A stretch of DNA of 64,000 nucleotides from Chloroflexota bacterium (GTDB lineage: Bacteria; Chloroflexota; Anaerolineae; Aggregatilineales; Phototrophicaceae), in the NCBI GenBank assembly GCA_013388745.1, contig JACAER010000026.1, positions 20,655-84,654 of the forward strand, read 5' to 3'. Below are positions 9,328 through 16,941 of this stretch, piece after piece. The notes under the pieces were generated by a model. That model made no database searches. It was not told where the DNA came from and saw only the letters and a list, made by a program, of their open reading frames with translations. The position numbers and the translations under genes were made by a program. Each line of letters begins with the position of its first letter. Positions within the stretch are counted from its first letter, which is position 1.

Positions 9328-9344
9328 CCTGTCATACGGAGCAA

Positions 9345-9370
9345 AGAGGCACAGCGTTTGCCGTGCCTCT
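9345..9370. terminator. Hairpin between convergent genes
   Basis: The stem is agaggcac (9345-9352) with gtgcctct (9363-9370), extended by acggag/ccgt outside a small internal loop. It lies between the stops at 9327 and 9408. The T-tract is poor (gatttt), so terminator function rests on position. Confidence 0.45.
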
Positions 9371-9407
9371 CCGTCGATTTTCCGCGTAATAACTGTGTGG
9401 GCGACTT

Positions 9408-10871
9408 TCACCCGCCCGACAACAGCGGCTGGATATCCGGCCCGACGACGATCATGACGTCGGCGGAAGTCAGGCCGTCGCCGCCGCCCGACGTAATACG
9501 ATCTTCACCCAACCCCAGCAGCGCCGCCAGATAGCGCGCCGTCCATGGGCGTCCGGTATAGTCGCGAATCGTCGTGTTGGCGTTGTCGGCGGCGGGCATA
9601 TTGCCCACCTCTGTGATCGACAGGCCGCGGCTGATGAGCCATTCGCGCATCTGCCCGGCCAAACCCGTAATGTCGGTGTTGTTGTAGACGACGATGCTGG
9701 CGTTTTCGGCTTCGGCGCGGATGCGCAGATCGTCCAGCGTCAGGTCTTCCTGCGGGCTGAATACCTGCTGGATCACGAAGCGCATCTGGCTTTGCAGCGG
9801 GATGAGAATTTCCTGCGTGCCGTCTGCTGAGGTGCCGGGAATTGTGGCGCGTTCGTCAATCGTGCCGAAGCGGATGCTTTCGCGCGGGATGTCCTGCACC
9901 AGCAGCGCCAACTGAATCAACTCTTCCATCGACAGATTGGTGCTGAAGCTGCCGGAAAGCTGCTGCCAGAGCGTCGGTATCTGCGTGATGAAATTAGCGA
10001 TGCCGCCCGCGCTCAAAAATTCGTCGCGCGCGGCCTGCAAGACCTGCTGCTGGCGGCGGGCGCGGTCAAAGTCGCCGCCGTAAGTGGCGCGGGTGCGCGC
10101 ATATTGCAGCAGCCGTTCGGCGTTCAAGGGCTGGCAGCCGGGTTCAAAACGCACGGGGATCGTGCCAAAACCGGCGTCGGGATAATCCGGGTCGTCGATC
10201 ACTTCGCTGACGCAGATTTCAATGCCCTGCGGCGCGAGCGTATCGACCACCGCCGTGAAGACGTTGAAATTGATCAGAATGTAATTTTCGACGCGGATGC
10301 CGAGATTCTGCGCGACAGTGGCCGCGGCCAGCGCCGCGCCGCCGCCGGGATAGTCGCTGCCTTCGCCCAATGTATAGGCGGTGTTGATGCGCGCGGTGGT
10401 GTAGCCGGGAATATCGACCCACAGATCGCGCGGAATCGACAGCACGCCAATCGAACGGCGCGCCGGATCAAGATGCACGACCATGATTGTGTCGGTGTTG
10501 TTGCTTTCTGCACTGACGGCAGTGCGCTGGTCAACGCCCAGCAGCAGAATATTGATACTGCGCGGGTCATCCCACACGCCGTAGCTGCTGAGTGGGTCGA
10601 GGGTGGGCGTGGGGCCGCTGGGGGTGAGCTGCGTGGTTTGGTCGGATGCGAGGGTAGGCGTGGGTGTGGGCAGCGGCGGCGTGGGGGTCGGCGGCACCTG
10701 CGCCACGCTGGTGCCGATCAACTGGGGAATCGTGAGCACATCGCCGCCCGTCGCGGCGCCGGTTTGCAGCGCGACTTCGTGCGCCAGCGAAAACGACACC
10801 ACCGCGCACAAACCCGTCAGCCCTACGAACAAAACGACGCCAACGGTAAATAACCATCCGGGAATACGCAT
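9408..10871 (-). CDS. LytR-CpsA-Psr (LCP) family protein
   Basis: 487-residue membrane-anchored phosphotransferase that links glycopolymers to the cell wall. One N-terminal membrane segment (about 5-28) is followed by a Thr/Pro-rich spacer and the LCP domain: VLSIPRDLWVDIPGY, RINTAYTLG, and the Arg pair in FDRARRQQQVL. A C-terminal LytR_C domain begins at VVYNNTDITGLAGQM. GAGG lies 6 nt before the ATG at 10871. Upstream in-frame ATGs up to 10943 overlap the -10 at 10942-10947 and are rejected. Confidence 0.9.
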   Translation of the reverse strand: MRIPGWLFTVGVVLFVGLTGLCAVVSFSLAHEVALQTGAATGGDVLTIPQLIGTSVAQVPPTPTPPLPTPTPTLASDQTTQLTPSGPTPTLDPLSSYGVWDDPRSINILLLGVDQRTAVSAESNNTDTIMVVHLDPARRSIGVLSIPRDLWVDIPGYTTARINTAYTLGEGSDYPGGGAALAAATVAQNLGIRVENYILINFNVFTAVVDTLAPQGIEICVSEVIDDPDYPDAGFGTIPVRFEPGCQPLNAERLLQYARTRATYGGDFDRARRQQQVLQAARDEFLSAGGIANFITQIPTLWQQLSGSFSTNLSMEELIQLALLVQDIPRESIRFGTIDERATIPGTSADGTQEILIPLQSQMRFVIQQVFSPQEDLTLDDLRIRAEAENASIVVYNNTDITGLAGQMREWLISRGLSITEVGNMPAADNANTTIRDYTGRPWTARYLAALLGLGEDRITSGGGDGLTSADVMIVVGPDIQPLLSGG

Positions 10872-10941
10872 AAATAACCTCAAGGACAGCCGGCGGTAGG
10901 CAGCATTTAGAAGCTGTCGCGCCATCATCAGTTGGCGCGTC

Positions 10942-10947
10942 ATTATA
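10942..10947 (-). promoter_or_regulatory. -10 element (TATAAT) of LCP gene
   Basis: A perfect TATAAT on the minus strand, 70 nt before the chosen ATG at 10871. The ATG at 10943 is part of the hexamer and so cannot be in the mRNA. No good -35. Confidence 0.45.
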
Positions 10948-10982
10948 GTGCAAGCGCAGCGGATGTGAAGTCTACGACTGCC

Positions 10983-11699
10983 CTACGCTGGCGGGCGGCG
11001 GCGCAGCGGATGCACGATGCTGTACCAGGCCGCCGCCGCCAGCATCAAGACCGCCAGCAGCGCCCATAAGCCCGCCCACAGCCAGGCCGGCGTAAACGGT
11101 ATGACATCACGCGCGAAGGCCGCTGCATCGTTATGCAGCTCGCCCAGCCGCACATCGGAAAATTGTGTCAGCAGCCACAAATCCAGCACGGCGTTGAGTC
11201 CTGTGAGCAGCGCCAGAATGTTGAGGACGATCAGATTGATGTCGCGGCTGGCAAAACGCGCCAGCGCCAGCAGCGCCGCGCCGAACGCCAGCCCCACCAG
11301 CACCGCCACGATGCTCGACAGGCCAAATAACAGCGTGAAGCCGATCAGCAGCACGCCGATCACCGCCGACAGCGTGCGGCTGAACGGAAAGCGGTTGGCG
11401 ACGAAAAACAGCAGCGCCCCGAACAGCGCGGCCCCCAGATACCCCGCTGGCAGAATCACCGCCCGCAGCCCGCCCGCCGTCGTGGCCACGCCGGAGCCAT
11501 CGGGGAACACATGAAATTCCAGCAGGCGGCCACCGGTGAGAATCGCGGCCAACCCGTGCCCTGCTTCGTGAACATAGGTTACGAACAGGCGAAACGGATA
11601 CAGCACAAAACTGAGCTGCGGCGTGTTCCACAGGATAAAAACGATCAGCGCGGCCAGCGGCAGCAGCGCGCGCCGGCGGAAATGTGGGTCATGGAGCAT
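10983..11699 (-). CDS. M50-type (Peptidase_M50B-like) membrane metalloprotease
   Basis: 238-residue polytopic protein. The zinc motif HEAGH (about residues 43-47) is followed by LAAILTGGRLLEFHVFPDGSG and a conserved PAGYLGAALFGA helix, matching the M50B-like family of site-2-type proteases. At least six hydrophobic segments follow. TGAGG lies upstream of the ATG at 11699; a GTG at 11711 overlaps that site and is less likely. The physiological substrate is unknown. No anti-sigma factor with a site-1 cleavage arrangement is next to it. Confidence 0.8.
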   Translation of the reverse strand: MLHDPHFRRRALLPLAALIVFILWNTPQLSFVLYPFRLFVTYVHEAGHGLAAILTGGRLLEFHVFPDGSGVATTAGGLRAVILPAGYLGAALFGALLFFVANRFPFSRTLSAVIGVLLIGFTLLFGLSSIVAVLVGLAFGAALLALARFASRDINLIVLNILALLTGLNAVLDLWLLTQFSDVRLGELHNDAAAFARDVIPFTPAWLWAGLWALLAVLMLAAAAWYSIVHPLRRRPPA

Positions 11700-11755
11700 G
11701 TTTTTAGGCACCTCAATGTATATCTAAGCTCTATACGCGGCGGGCACATCAAAGG

Positions 11756-12430
11756 TTACACTGTAAACACGCGCCAGCCGCCCAAGACATACAGCCAGAT
11801 CAGCACGATATACGAGAGCGTCAGCAGTCCCAGACTCAAGCGGCTGACCAGCGACGCCCGCTGCGCGCGCACGTTGGCTTCCATCACGGCGGCGATGCCG
11901 AAGGCCAGCAGCACGGCCAGCACGACCGTCGCTATACCCAACGCGCCAAAGGCGATGCCAAAGCCGATAAAGGCCGAAATCGCGCAGGTTGTGCCGTAGG
12001 CAAAGCCGAAGCGCAGCCCGAATGCCAGACACACCGCCACGCCGCACACTGCCGTATAGGTGATGAGCACGGCGGCGAACAGCGGCATCTCGGACACGAC
12101 GGCAAAAATGCTCAGATAGCCAACAAATGAGGAGGCGGTGATCGCCAGCACATTGTCGTTGCCGCCCAGCAGCCCGGTGATCAGCCACGCCAGCGGCAGC
12201 GCGATAAACGCCGTCACTTTTTCGGCGTCGTGGCGCGTCGATTCGCCCAGATAGCCGATCACGGCGAAAAACAGCGGCGACCACGCCAGAGTGCTCGCCA
12301 GCCAGGCGCCCGCGCTGCGCAGTTGTTCCGGGTCGCAGCGCGCGCTGTAGGCCAGGAAGCGCTGTGGGGCGGCCAGCAGCCACCATAACATACGGCATTG
12401 ATGCAGCGGATTCCAGGGATGTGACAGCAT
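11756..12430 (-). CDS. Polytopic membrane protein of unknown function
   Basis: 224 residues with about six membrane segments: an amphipathic N-terminus, then alternating Ala/Leu/Gly-rich helices ending in WLYVLGGWRVFTV. No catalytic or transport motif is recognisable. I chose the ATG at 12430 because AGAGG is just upstream and the -10 at 12462-12467 predicts a 25-nt leader; the longer frame to 12514 would start before that promoter. It lies upstream of the M50 gene on the same strand, about 55 nt apart, so co-transcription is plausible. Confidence 0.6.
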   Translation of the reverse strand: MLSHPWNPLHQCRMLWWLLAAPQRFLAYSARCDPEQLRSAGAWLASTLAWSPLFFAVIGYLGESTRHDAEKVTAFIALPLAWLITGLLGGNDNVLAITASSFVGYLSIFAVVSEMPLFAAVLITYTAVCGVAVCLAFGLRFGFAYGTTCAISAFIGFGIAFGALGIATVVLAVLLAFGIAAVMEANVRAQRASLVSRLSLGLLTLSYIVLIWLYVLGGWRVFTV

Positions 12431-12461
12431 ACGCCTCTGTGTTGCTCCGGCATTATGCGCT

Positions 12462-12467
12462 ATTGTA
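12462..12467 (-). promoter_or_regulatory. -10 element (gcgcTACAAT)
   Basis: On the minus strand it reads gcgctacaatag, the same decamer as before clpC and pbpC. The predicted leader to the ATG at 12430 is about 25 nt. Confidence 0.45.
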
Positions 12468-12617
12468 GCGCAGCAGGCGGACACAACAAATGAACCACAA
12501 GCAGCGCGAGTCACCGGCGAAGATATAGAGGCGCAGGATAGATAGTCTTGATGAGCGCAAAAGGGTATGGCCGCGCCCCGGCTGGACTTATCAGGACAAG
12601 GCGCTCGTGTGCAGTGT

Positions 12618-13916
12618 TTATACCGCGTTTTTGTGCAGGGGCATACGCCAGATGACCAGCGCGCTCAGGGCATAAACCAGCGCGGTCAGCACATAGGCCA
12701 CCTGATAGCCTGTCACCAGCGAGTTTGTCCAGTTGTTGACCAGATCAATCGACACCCCCACCAGCGCGCCGATGCCGATGCCCATGGCGGTGGCGATGTT
12801 GGCGATACCCAGATAGCGCGCGGCTTCTTCGCGCGGGATGATCTCGGTCGCCAGCGCCCAGTTCGTGCTCAAAAATCCGCCTGTGGCGAAGCCCACCAGC
12901 GCCCCGCCCGCCAGCAAAATACTGCGGTCAACGCTGAAGATAAACGGCAGCGTGCCCAGCGCCGCCAGAAAGCCGGCCGCCATGATAAACGGTTTGCGCC
13001 CCAGCCGATCCGAGAGCCAGCCGGCCGGCAGCGCCGCCGCCAGCAGCGAAATGCCCAGATAGATATTGATTTCGCGGTAATAATTCTGCGCGCCCTCTGG
13101 CGTCATGCCCAGCACATCAATGGCATAGTTGATAAGGAAATTTGCCAGGCTGACAACGCCCACCCAGAACAGGAAGCGGTTCAGCAGCCACCAGCGGAAG
13201 GCGGGGTAACTGCGCAAATCAACATCGAACGCGCGGTGCAGTACCGCCAGCGGCGACTGCGGCGTTCCTTGCGCCGGCGCCGGTTCTGTGTTTTCCCGCG
13301 CCAGAAAAGCGGTCAGCAGCAGCGCCAGCAGCAGCCCCAGCGCCGGCGCGCTCACCGCATACACGCCGGCCATCATGCCCAGCGTATCCGCGCGCGCCAG
13401 AAAATATGGCGCGATCTGTCCGCCCGCCACCACCGCCAGAATATCGAACATCGCGCGCACGCCCGCCGCCTGCCCGCGCTGCGTTTCTGGCACCTGATCG
13501 GGGATAAGCGCCTGCCACGGGCCTTGAATGATGTTAAACGCCACCTGCGCGATCAGGACCATCACCACAAACAGCGTCAGTTCCGGCGCGAGTGCGATCC
13601 CGTACAGGCACACGATGCCCATGCCGCTGCCGGCGATAAAATACGGCAGCCGTTTGCCCAGCGGCGTGCGTGTGCGGTCGGAAAGCACGCCCACAATCGG
13701 CTGTGTTACTGCCGCGACGATCAGCGAGGCGAAGCGCAGCAGCCCCAGCGCGGCATTCGGGTCATCCGGCACAAACAAGCGCAGTTTATAGGTGTACAGA
13801 CTGGGATTCAGCGTGTTGGAAATCAGTGTCAGGGCGAAGGCGAAGCTGGCGATCGCCAGCAGCCGCACAAACGAGACATGCCGCAGCAGAGAGACGGAAC
13901 GTTCGACGACAGCCAT
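12618..13916 (-). CDS. MFS transporter (GPH/SLC45-like sugar transporter family)
   Basis: 432 residues with about 12 membrane segments. The loop after segment 2 reads GVLSDRTRTPLGKRLPYF, matching the SDRTR-T-GRRRP motif of GPH and SLC45-type sugar transporters. A second copy, LSDRLGRKPF, sits in the C-terminal half. GGTG precedes the ATG at 13916; the frame to 14072 would reach the neighbouring gene. It is alone on its strand apart from the bla-like operon upstream, about 120 nt away. The substrate cannot be assigned. Confidence 0.82.
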   Translation of the reverse strand: MAVVERSVSLLRHVSFVRLLAIASFAFALTLISNTLNPSLYTYKLRLFVPDDPNAALGLLRFASLIVAAVTQPIVGVLSDRTRTPLGKRLPYFIAGSGMGIVCLYGIALAPELTLFVVMVLIAQVAFNIIQGPWQALIPDQVPETQRGQAAGVRAMFDILAVVAGGQIAPYFLARADTLGMMAGVYAVSAPALGLLLALLLTAFLARENTEPAPAQGTPQSPLAVLHRAFDVDLRSYPAFRWWLLNRFLFWVGVVSLANFLINYAIDVLGMTPEGAQNYYREINIYLGISLLAAALPAGWLSDRLGRKPFIMAAGFLAALGTLPFIFSVDRSILLAGGALVGFATGGFLSTNWALATEIIPREEAARYLGIANIATAMGIGIGALVGVSIDLVNNWTNSLVTGYQVAYVLTALVYALSALVIWRMPLHKNAV

Positions 13917-14034
13917 AATCACCGCCCGTAATTTACCATAATGAACGAAGGGGACATTATAGCCTGCCCGCTGTAAATCCAGAAACACCCTGCCAATTAA
14001 ACTTGAGTTAAGCGCTGGCCGGCGGCGCGCTTGT

Positions 14035-14979
14035 TCATCCCCCAAACCGCGCCGGCACAAAATACCCCTCATAACGCGCGATCTCGTCGGCCAGCAGCCG
14101 CAGCGCCTCCAGCACGGTGCTTTCGCTCTCCCCCGCTGACATCAGGCTCAGGACGTACCAGCCGTCCTCCACCCGGATCAAGCCCGCGTCGTTCACCACG
14201 CGCCCGGTCGCCAGTTGGTCAGACGGCAGAATCCCGTCTTTGCCGATATACCCCTGAGCAAAAGCGCGTTCAATCGGCGATTGATAATTGCGCGCCGGGA
14301 TGGCCAGCAGATCGCGCGCCGCCGTCAGCACCTGCTGAAAATAGGGATGCGCGTAGACATCGTTATCGCGCCGCGCCAGAAAAACGTAGCCGTTGGCTAA
14401 ATCCGCCGCCGCGCACACATTGTCCACCCGATGCTCGCCCGATGGGATGCGCACCGCCCGCGCCGCTGTCGCCGCGTAGCGCGTATCGAACAGCCCTGCG
14501 GTGGCGCTCCCCGGCCAGTTCCAACTGTATAAACCAATCGGTAAAAACAGGGTAAACGTCAAAAAATCGTTGAATTTTTCCAGCGCATGGCCGCGCCCCG
14601 GCACCCGTTGCGCCACCTCGGCCAGCAGCGCGCCCGTTGCCAGATTATCGCTCAGCACCGCCACACGATACAGCGGCGACCCTTCGCCGTTTTCCCAGCG
14701 TTCGCGCGCCGTGTACCACAAATAATAGAGCGCCAAAAACGCCTTGAAGCAGCTTGCCAGGGGATAATAATTAAAAGCGTTATATTGGATGCGGAACAGT
14801 TCGGTTCCGCCGCTGTTCAGCCGCCGCACATCCAGCCCTATAGCGCGTGTGCCGATGCTGGCCTCGACAGCGCCCCGCAGACGGTTAAAGGGGGCGGAAG
14901 GCGAGCGTGGATCGAGCAGAGGGAAGGCCGCGGCGGCAGCCAGCAGCCGCAAGAACGTCCGACGGCTTATGCAAGCCAT
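14035..14979 (-). CDS. Tat-exported serine hydrolase of class A beta-lactamase fold
   Basis: 314 residues. The N-terminus SRRTFLRLLAAAAAF fits a twin-arginine signal. The catalytic motifs of the fold are recognisable: SCFK (Ser-x-x-Lys) in PLASCFKAF, an exact SDN in VLSDNLATG, and KDG in IGKDGILP in place of KTG, followed by VVNDAGLI. The Glu of the omega loop could not be placed, so true beta-lactam hydrolysis is uncertain. The start overlaps the stop of the HAD gene by 13 nt, so it is the last gene of a four-gene operon. Confidence 0.75.
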   Translation of the reverse strand: MACISRRTFLRLLAAAAAFPLLDPRSPSAPFNRLRGAVEASIGTRAIGLDVRRLNSGGTELFRIQYNAFNYYPLASCFKAFLALYYLWYTARERWENGEGSPLYRVAVLSDNLATGALLAEVAQRVPGRGHALEKFNDFLTFTLFLPIGLYSWNWPGSATAGLFDTRYAATAARAVRIPSGEHRVDNVCAAADLANGYVFLARRDNDVYAHPYFQQVLTAARDLLAIPARNYQSPIERAFAQGYIGKDGILPSDQLATGRVVNDAGLIRVEDGWYVLSLMSAGESESTVLEALRLLADEIARYEGYFVPARFGG

Positions 14980-15755
14980 AAGGCGGTGATATTCTGTAAA
15001 TCTTCAAAAACGGCATCCGGCACAATGTCGAGTCTTTCCACATCGGCGCGCTCGGAAACGCCTGTCAGCACCAGCGCCGTCCGCAGGCCGGCGCGCTGCC
15101 CGCCCAAAATATCGGTATCCAGCCGGTCGCCGATCATCAGCGTCGTGCTGGCCTGCGTGCCCATCTGCGCCAGCGCCGCCTCGAACATCGGCGTGCCTGG
15201 CTTGCCGATCACCAGCGGTTCGCGCTCGGTGGCCGCCACCAGCGCCGCCAGAATGCTGCCGGCGCCCGGCGTTAACCCCTCCGGCGTCGGGAAGGTTTTG
15301 TCCGGGTTTGTGCCGATAAAGTCTGCCCCCGCCCGGATTTGCAGCGCGGCCCGCTTCAGCTTCTCATAGGTCAGCAGCGGATCAATACCCGAAGCCACCA
15401 CCTGGGCGTCCTCGTCCACCAGCGCAAAGCCTGCCGCCGTCAGCGCTTCGCGCAGCCCTTGCCCGCCCAGCACATAGACTTTCGTGCCCGGCGCATAATG
15501 CTGCCGCATATAAGCCGCCGTCGCGCTGGCGGATGTCACCACATTGGCTTCGACCACCCCGGCTACGCCCATCAGCTCCAGCTTGCGCACATAATCCGCC
15601 GGTGTCTTGAAGCTGTTGTTGGTGGCCAGCATAAAGGGCAGCTTTTTGGTGCGCAGCAGGTCAAAAAACGCGCGCAGACCGGGCAGCGCTTCGTCGCCGC
15701 GCCACAGCACGCCATCCATGTCCATGACTACACCGCGAATTGTGGCAAAATCCAT
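14967..15755 (-). CDS. HAD-IIA family phosphatase (NagD-like)
   Basis: 262 residues. Motif I is VVMDMDGVLWRG (nucleophile Asp and acid Asp), motif II lies near MLATNNSFKTP, and motifs III/IV in VIGKPGTPMFEAAL and MIGDRLDTDILGGQRAGL. The capped NagD/phosphoglycolate phosphatase type removes phosphate from small sugar or nucleotide phosphates. It starts 7 nt after the dtd stop and overlaps the beta-lactamase-like gene, so it is co-transcribed with both. Confidence 0.9.
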   Translation of the reverse strand: MDFATIRGVVMDMDGVLWRGDEALPGLRAFFDLLRTKKLPFMLATNNSFKTPADYVRKLELMGVAGVVEANVVTSASATAAYMRQHYAPGTKVYVLGGQGLREALTAAGFALVDEDAQVVASGIDPLLTYEKLKRAALQIRAGADFIGTNPDKTFPTPEGLTPGAGSILAALVAATEREPLVIGKPGTPMFEAALAQMGTQASTTLMIGDRLDTDILGGQRAGLRTALVLTGVSERADVERLDIVPDAVFEDLQNITALWLA

Positions 15756-15762
15756 AAACTGT

Positions 15763-16233
15763 CTACTTCAAATCTTCAGAATCGAGGATAATCGTGACCG
15801 GGCCGTCGTTGTGGATTTCGACCAGCATCATCGCGCCGAAGACGCCTTTTTCGACGCGCGTGAGGCCCTCGCTGCGCAGGCGTTCCGCGTAATAATCCAC
15901 CAGCGGCGCGGCCACATCGGGCGCGGCGGCATCAGTAAAGGACGGGCGGCGGCCTTTGCGCGCGTCGGCATACAGCGTGAACTGCGAGATCACCAGTACG
16001 CCGCCGCCGACTTGCAGCGCGGAACGGTTCATCTTGCCGGCGTCGTCTTCGAACACGCGCAGATGCGCCGTTTTTTTGGCGAGCAGTTCGGCCTCATAGC
16101 GGGTATCGCCGTGAGTTACGCCCACCAGCGCCACAAAGCCGGTCTCAACCGCGCCGGTGGTGTGGCTGTAGCGGCCATCCGCGCCGTCTACGCGCACGCG
16201 CCCGTGCTGCACTCGTTGTAAGATAATGCGCAT
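15763..16233 (-). CDS. dtd: D-aminoacyl-tRNA deacylase
   Basis: 156 residues, normal length for the family. The protein removes D-amino acids mischarged on tRNA. It starts MRIILQRV, carries the active-site motif SQFTLYADARKGRRPSF and ends with the cross-subunit NDGPVT motif. Upstream codons to 16350 are in frame, but the family start is at 16233. It sits 22 nt downstream of the dinB-like gene and 7 nt before the HAD gene. Confidence 0.95.
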   Translation of the reverse strand: MRIILQRVQHGRVRVDGADGRYSHTTGAVETGFVALVGVTHGDTRYEAELLAKKTAHLRVFEDDAGKMNRSALQVGGGVLVISQFTLYADARKGRRPSFTDAAAPDVAAPLVDYYAERLRSEGLTRVEKGVFGAMMLVEIHNDGPVTIILDSEDLK

Positions 16234-16255
16234 AGGGGTTATCTGGGGGCAGGCT

Positions 16256-16777
16256 TCACTCGTTGCTCTTCTGGATGCCTTCGACCTGACGCATGGTTTG
16301 CAAGTGCCCCTGCCAGTGATAGAGGAACAAGGCTTGTACCGCGCGTTCAATCGTCAGGTTCACTTCCATATCGGGATGAAAGATTTCGCGTGTGAACTTG
16401 TTGATGGGCAGGCGCATCACAAAATCGCTGATGCGCTTTTCGTTGCGCTGAATATCCTTGATGGTGGTTTCGATCACGCGCTGGCGAAAAATACGCGAGG
16501 CTATGTTGTTGACACTGTCATTCATACGCCGAGAGATCGGCAGGCGAATGCCCAGAATGCCCAACTGAATGAGCAGCAGCGAAGCGTTGTCGCTGTTGTG
16601 CAGGTGCGCCAGCATGGCCGCCAGTGACCAGCCGTGGTAGCGCGGCTCGTAACGCATTGCGACCGGCACAATATCCACGATTTGCAGCACGGCGCGCCGC
16701 GTGCGGCTGATCTCGTCCACCAGTTGTCTGCGTTCGGCCTCGCTGTCGAGATACAGATAGGTGTTGCTGTCGGCCAT
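16256..16777 (-). CDS. DinB/DfsB-like four-helix protein
   Basis: 173 residues, mostly helical. The metal triad of the DinB fold is visible: a His in LAAMLAHLHNSD and the pair HWQGH near the C-terminus. DinB proteins are often thiol transferases or of unknown activity, so no reaction is proposed. It is first in the operon with dtd, the HAD phosphatase and the beta-lactamase-like gene. Confidence 0.65.
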   Translation of the reverse strand: MADSNTYLYLDSEAERRQLVDEISRTRRAVLQIVDIVPVAMRYEPRYHGWSLAAMLAHLHNSDNASLLLIQLGILGIRLPISRRMNDSVNNIASRIFRQRVIETTIKDIQRNEKRISDFVMRLPINKFTREIFHPDMEVNLTIERAVQALFLYHWQGHLQTMRQVEGIQKSNE

Positions 16778-16865
16778 CGTGGCTCTTCTCCCACTGTTCG
16801 TTGTTTATACGCCAAATATACGCGCTTAGCCGCCGCGCGTCAACGTGCGTTCACCGGTCAATCGC

Positions 16866-16895
16866 TTGCGGTAGGCCGCAGCCCATGCGTAGAAT
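16866..16895 (+). promoter_or_regulatory. Sigma-70 type promoter of the kinase-like receptor gene
   Basis: TTGCGG at 16866-16871 and TAGAAT at 16890-16895 with an 18-nt spacer. The predicted leader to the ATG at 16942 is about 40 nt. Confidence 0.5.
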
Positions 16896-16941
16896 AGGGG
16901 ACAATTCTTCGACTGCTCAGGTCTGACTGTAGGTTTAGGCG

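Noticed and set aside
11511..11999. Plus-strand frame across the M50 and membrane-protein genes
   Set aside because: It spans two opposite-strand genes and has no domain or ribosome site.
12567..13931. 454-codon His/Gln/Arg-rich frame antisense to the MFS gene
   Set aside because: Composition is that of reverse-translated hydrophobic helices; the MFS motifs on the other strand are clear.
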